A stretch of 16,219 nucleotides of DNA from Bryobacterales bacterium (lineage in GTDB: Bacteria; Acidobacteriota; Terriglobia; Bryobacterales; Bryobacteraceae). This document shows positions 14,303 through 16,219 of this stretch, in pieces. The notes under the pieces were generated by a model that was not told the origin of the DNA, did not search any database, and worked only from the letters and a program-made list of their open reading frames with translations. Numbering within the stretch: the first letter of the stretch is position 1; each line of letters opens with the position of its first letter. A program made the translations under genes and the position numbers. The DNA lies in contig DOZZ01000210.1 of assembly GCA_003517725.1 (NCBI GenBank), positions 1 to 16,219 on the forward strand, read 5' to 3'.

Positions 14303-14335
14303 GCGGGTTGAAACCCGCTGCAGGATGAATCCTGC
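14303..14335. repeat. Tandem small hairpins between convergent genes
   Basis: Two adjacent palindromes with 7-base arms around GA: GCGGGTT-GA-AACCCGC (14303-14318) and GCAGGAT-GA-ATCCTGC (14320-14335). They have the same architecture but different arms. They sit between the convergent ends of obgE (14297) and zapA (14348). Twin hairpins of this style are, as far as I recall, frequent between genes of Acidobacteriota. They may work as a bidirectional terminator; TTTCTTT follows on the plus strand at 14342-14348. Confidence 0.6.
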
Positions 14336-14347
14336 CCCACAGTTTCT

Positions 14348-14623
14348 TTAGCTGCCGATGGCTTGGTCTAGCAATAGCGCGAACTGTTCGCTTTTGGAAT
14401 TGATCTGGTTCAGGTCGCGCTCGCGCGTGCGCAGGCGGTCGGCCAGATGCAGGCATGCCAGCACCGCGATGCGCGTGCTGTCGGCCGTGCCGACTTTGCC
14501 GCTGATCGAGTGCAGTAGCTCGTCCACTTCCTGGGCGAGCGTCTCCACTTCGCTGGCGTCGCCGCTGGCCAGCAGCGTGTAACTCTGATTGAAGATGCTG
14601 ACCCGGACCGGCTTTTTGTCCAT
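14348..14623 (-). CDS. zapA: Cell division protein ZapA
   Basis: A 91-residue protein that binds FtsZ and stabilises the Z-ring. The N-terminal PVRVSIFNQSYTLLASGDASEVETLAQEVDELL and the following helix STRIAVLACLHLADRLRTRERDLNQINSKSEQF match the family's beta-strand/helix start and long coiled coil. It lies 18 bases downstream of the coiled-coil gene at 14642. It ends the minus-strand group that starts with rpmI, and faces obgE. Confidence 0.9.
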   Translation of the reverse strand: MDKKPVRVSIFNQSYTLLASGDASEVETLAQEVDELLHSISGKVGTADSTRIAVLACLHLADRLRTRERDLNQINSKSEQFALLLDQAIGS

Positions 14624-14641
14624 TGACGGACGCTCCGCTGT

Positions 14642-14875
14642 TTACAGACTGAGTTGATCGATCTGGCCCAACAGCTTCTCGATGCGGCTGCGCACCTGCG
14701 AGCGTTCGGCGCGTAGCGTCTCGAGCTCTTCGGTCACCATCGCGATCTCCACTTTGGCTTCGTCCAGTTCCTTGACGGCCGCGTCACGCTCCTGGCGCAA
14801 ACGCGAAACGGTCTGGACGGCTTTGACGATGCGGTCTTCGAGACCGCTCAGACTTTCAGTGGTTTCGGTGGACAT
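14642..14875 (-). CDS. Short coiled-coil protein, ZapB-like
   Basis: A 77-residue protein, almost all predicted coiled coil: heptads of Leu, Val and Ile run from SLSGLEDRIVKAVQTV through LRQERDAAVKELDEAKVEI to LEKLLGQIDQLSL-like repeats at the end. It has no signal peptide and no membrane segment. ZapB is a similar short coiled-coil protein that joins ZapA at the Z-ring. Its position directly before zapA supports that role, but sequence identity in coiled coils is weak evidence. It lies 18 bases after rplT. Confidence 0.65.
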   Translation of the reverse strand: MSTETTESLSGLEDRIVKAVQTVSRLRQERDAAVKELDEAKVEIAMVTEELETLRAERSQVRSRIEKLLGQIDQLSL

Positions 14876-14893
14876 GACGGCTTCGTTTTCAGA

Positions 14894-15262
14894 TTAGACG
14901 GCTTTGGGTTCGAGCGCGGCCTTGGCCTGCCCCACGATCAGCGCAAAACCAGCGGCGTCGTCGTAGGCAATCTGCGCCAGCACCTTGCGGTCGAGCGTGA
15001 TGCCGGCCAGCTTCAGGCCGTGCATGAACTGGCTGTAGGTTAGCCCGGAAAGGCGCGAAGCGGCACCGATGCGCACAATCCACAAGGACCGGAAGTCGCG
15101 TTTCTTACGCTTGCGCCCGACATAGGCGAACTTCAGGGCGCGCTCGACGGCTTCCTGCGCCGACCGGTGCAGCTTGCTCTTGGTTAGAAAATAACCGGAC
15201 GCGAGGTCAAGTGTTTTGGCCCGCGATGCACGGCGTTTGGTTCCACGTTTTACTCTAGGCAC
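14894..15262 (-). CDS. rplT: 50S ribosomal protein L20
   Basis: A 122-residue 23S rRNA-binding protein needed for 50S assembly. It begins [65 protein letters not shown], the conserved basic first half, then [32 protein letters not shown]. The start is GTG at 15262, supported by the ribosome site AGGAG 8 bases upstream. It follows rpmI after 80 bases. In many bacteria L20 represses its own operon through the leader RNA. Confidence 0.97.
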   Translation of the reverse strand: MPRVKRGTKRRASRAKTLDLASGYFLTKSKLHRSAQEAVERALKFAYVGRKRKKRDFRSLWIVRIGAASRLSGLTYSQFMHGLKLAGITLDRKVLAQIAYDDAAGFALIVGQAKAALEPKAV

Positions 15263-15342
15263 GTTTCAACTCCTGGTTGGTTTCGATTGCGGCGATACGG
15301 GCACGTGCGGTGGCACCGATCACTCGCGATTACACGCGGCCC

Positions 15343-15537
15343 CTAGTAGGGCAGCATGCGCTTCAACACGGGCTGGTCGGCATCCGCCGCCACCACCGTG
15401 GTGTGCAAATTGTTCTTCCGTTTGCGGCCCTTGCTGGTCAAAAGATGGCGCGCAAACGCATGAGCCCGGACCACTTTGCCCGTGCCCGTCTTTTTGAACC
15501 GCTTGGCGGCCCCTTTATGGGTTTTCAGCTTCGGCAT
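15343..15537 (-). CDS. rpmI: 50S ribosomal protein L35
   Basis: A 64-residue protein starting [45 protein letters not shown], the unmistakable L35 sequence, ending LKRMLPY. The start at 15537 opens on the canonical N-terminus; an in-frame extension to 15594 is unlikely. An AGGA is present about 11 bases upstream. Normally infC (IF3) precedes rpmI, but no infC lies in the 680 bases to the window edge. Confidence 0.97.
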   Translation of the reverse strand: MPKLKTHKGAAKRFKKTGTGKVVRAHAFARHLLTSKGRKRKNNLHTTVVAADADQPVLKRMLPY

Positions 15538-15594
15538 TGAGAGAATTTCCTGGTAACACGAAAATGCGGAACCAGAGAGGACTCGGTCCCGCAA
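15538..15594 (-). promoter_or_regulatory. Structured leader of rpmI-rplT
   Basis: The ~57-base region between the likely transcription start and the L35 ATG can fold in competing ways on the minus strand: CTCGG with CCGAG near the 5' end, GGAC-CGA-GTCC, TGCGG with CCGCA, and CTGGT with ACCAG next to the ribosome site AGGA. This arrangement is compatible with autogenous control by L20, known for this operon in other phyla. It is not matched to any described L20 leader. Confidence 0.35.
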
Positions 15595-15600
15595 TCTCCG

Positions 15601-15609
15601 AGTATAGCA
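15601..15609 (-). promoter_or_regulatory. Extended -10 promoter of rpmI-rplT
   Basis: TGCTATACT on the minus strand (15609-15601) is a TGn extended -10 element with TATACT. The -35 region is weak, as is usual for extended -10 promoters. Transcription would start near 15594. Confidence 0.5.
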
Positions 15610-15726
15610 AAGATTGGGAGTTCAGTGGCTCATATGATCGCGGTCACGGCCAAATGCACCCAGGCCACCGCGGCCGTCATCGGCACTCTGCGCTGCTTAC
15701 GGCCGCGTCCATGGGAAAATCGCACA

Positions 15727-15825
15727 ATGGCCAAGTCGACGTTCTTGCCTCTATGTCTTTTTTGCGCAGCGAGTGCACTCACTTTGCAGGCCGCTGACAT
15801 TCAGTGGGTGAAGGGGCACGCCTAG
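15727..15825 (+). CDS. Short secreted ORF ended by an in-frame TAG
   Basis: A 32-residue frame starting MAKSTFLPLCLFCAASALTLQA, a good signal peptide, then ADIQWVKGHA and TAG at 15823-15825. The frame has no ribosome site nearby. The same reading frame continues open for 375 bases after the TAG. It may be the start of a gene interrupted by one nonsense change, or a chance ORF. I do not recognise the mature part. Confidence 0.3.
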   Translation: MAKSTFLPLCLFCAASALTLQAADIQWVKGHA

Positions 15826-15873
15826 CTTATCCCGATCCTGTGGATTCTAGCGGGAATCTCTGCGGTCGCTTTA

Positions 15874-16200
15874 TTGATCTCCGCGCGCCGGACCGGGAGG
15901 CCATATGCAACGAAGCAAGAGAATATCAAACAGGAGATCCATGGCTCTAACAACCGAATGGCCGGGCCCGATTACCATGAATACCATGCTGCACCCCGAA
16001 CGGCGAACGAGGTTCCAACCGGACTGATGAACGGGCTTAACACGTCATTTACCCTCAATAACGTTCCCAACCCGGGGTCCCTGCAATTATTTCTCAACGG
16101 GCTGGAACAGACCGAATGGTATACATTGAGCGGCGACACGATTACCTTCAAAGTCGCCCCAAAGGCTACCGACCAGATAAGCGCTAAGTACACGTACTAG
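15874..16200 (+). CDS. Small protein with phage-structural-like C-terminal domain
   Basis: A 108-residue frame from a TTG at 15874; an ATG at 15958 would give 80 residues. The last ~60 residues read EVPTGLMNGLNTSFTLNN, then VPNPGSLQLFLNGLEQ, then YTLSGDTITFKVAPKATDQISAKYTY. This pattern of NTxFTL, PGSLxLFLNG, YxLSGDTITF and a final YxY is one I know from small beta-domains in phage tail, fibre and virion proteins. In-frame sequence upstream (15826-15880) codes for a hydrophobic helix LIPILWILAGISAVALLI. The reading frame joins that of the ORF at 15727 across a TAG. No phage genes are next to it inside the window. Confidence 0.45.
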   Translation: MISARRTGRPYATKQENIKQEIHGSNNRMAGPDYHEYHAAPRTANEVPTGLMNGLNTSFTLNNVPNPGSLQLFLNGLEQTEWYTLSGDTITFKVAPKATDQISAKYTY

Positions 16201-16219
16201 TCGTCTGCGTCAAACAGAA

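Noticed and set aside
14298..14347. 6S RNA gene beside zapA
   Set aside because: zapA is often next to ssrS, but only 50 bases separate zapA from obgE here, too short for a 6S RNA.
15537..15797. Plus-strand open frame of 86 codons starting opposite the L35 start
   Set aside because: It overlaps the rpmI promoter and leader, has no ribosome site, and shows no domain.
1..16219. tRNA or rRNA genes
   Set aside because: I looked for cloverleaf-like stems with a CCA end and for conserved rRNA segments on both strands by eye and saw none. A tRNAscan run would settle it.

Overview
The window looks like a piece of a high-GC chromosome from the Acidobacteriota, probably the Solibacter/Bryobacter side of the phylum. 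That placement is an inference. It rests on a VWA-type secreted protein of the kind common in that phylum, signal peptides ending in Phe-Ala-Gln, an Hfq without the enterobacterial rim arginines, and a tandem small-hairpin repeat. There is no 16S rRNA or other decisive marker here. The coding density is high and almost every gene is a housekeeping gene.

Layout. From 3246 leftwards on the minus strand runs a tight cluster: a fused MoaD-MoaE molybdopterin synthase, a secreted VWA protein, hfq, a suhB-type inositol monophosphatase, and the N-terminal part of a thymidine/pyrimidine-nucleoside phosphorylase cut by the left edge. Above it sits a lone RayT-type (REP-associated) Y1 transposase (3293-3955, minus). 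Its upstream side is filled with REP-like GTAG palindromes at 3995-4090.

From 4104 to 9507 on the plus strand is a compact run of seven genes with tiny gaps or overlaps: a YbgC/FadM thioesterase, aroC, def, fmt, argJ, a small secreted NTF2-like protein, and a PlsC acyltransferase. They link chorismate, formyl-Met and arginine metabolism with phospholipid synthesis.

At 9489-10535 (minus) is an AT-richer island: a two-gene toxin-antitoxin module of RelE type with an unusually long Phd-like antitoxin. It has a well-formed promoter and three copies of a ~19-bp operator. This is the clearest accessory system in the window.

After it come a long-chain acyl-CoA synthetase, then rplU-rpmA, a strong intrinsic terminator, and obgE (plus). 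A convergent minus-strand group follows: rpmI-rplT, a ZapB-like coiled-coil protein and zapA. The usual neighbours infC and pheST are absent from that group. The right end (15607-16219) is poorly conserved. It holds one reading frame interrupted by a single TAG, ending in a small domain that resembles phage tail/fibre proteins.

Signals not explained by gene content are a recurrent TANNNT hexamer 5-6 nt upstream of several start codons (leaderless transcription), the triple operator of the toxin-antitoxin module, the REP/RayT pairing, and the internal Gly-Gly of the MoaD-MoaE fusion.
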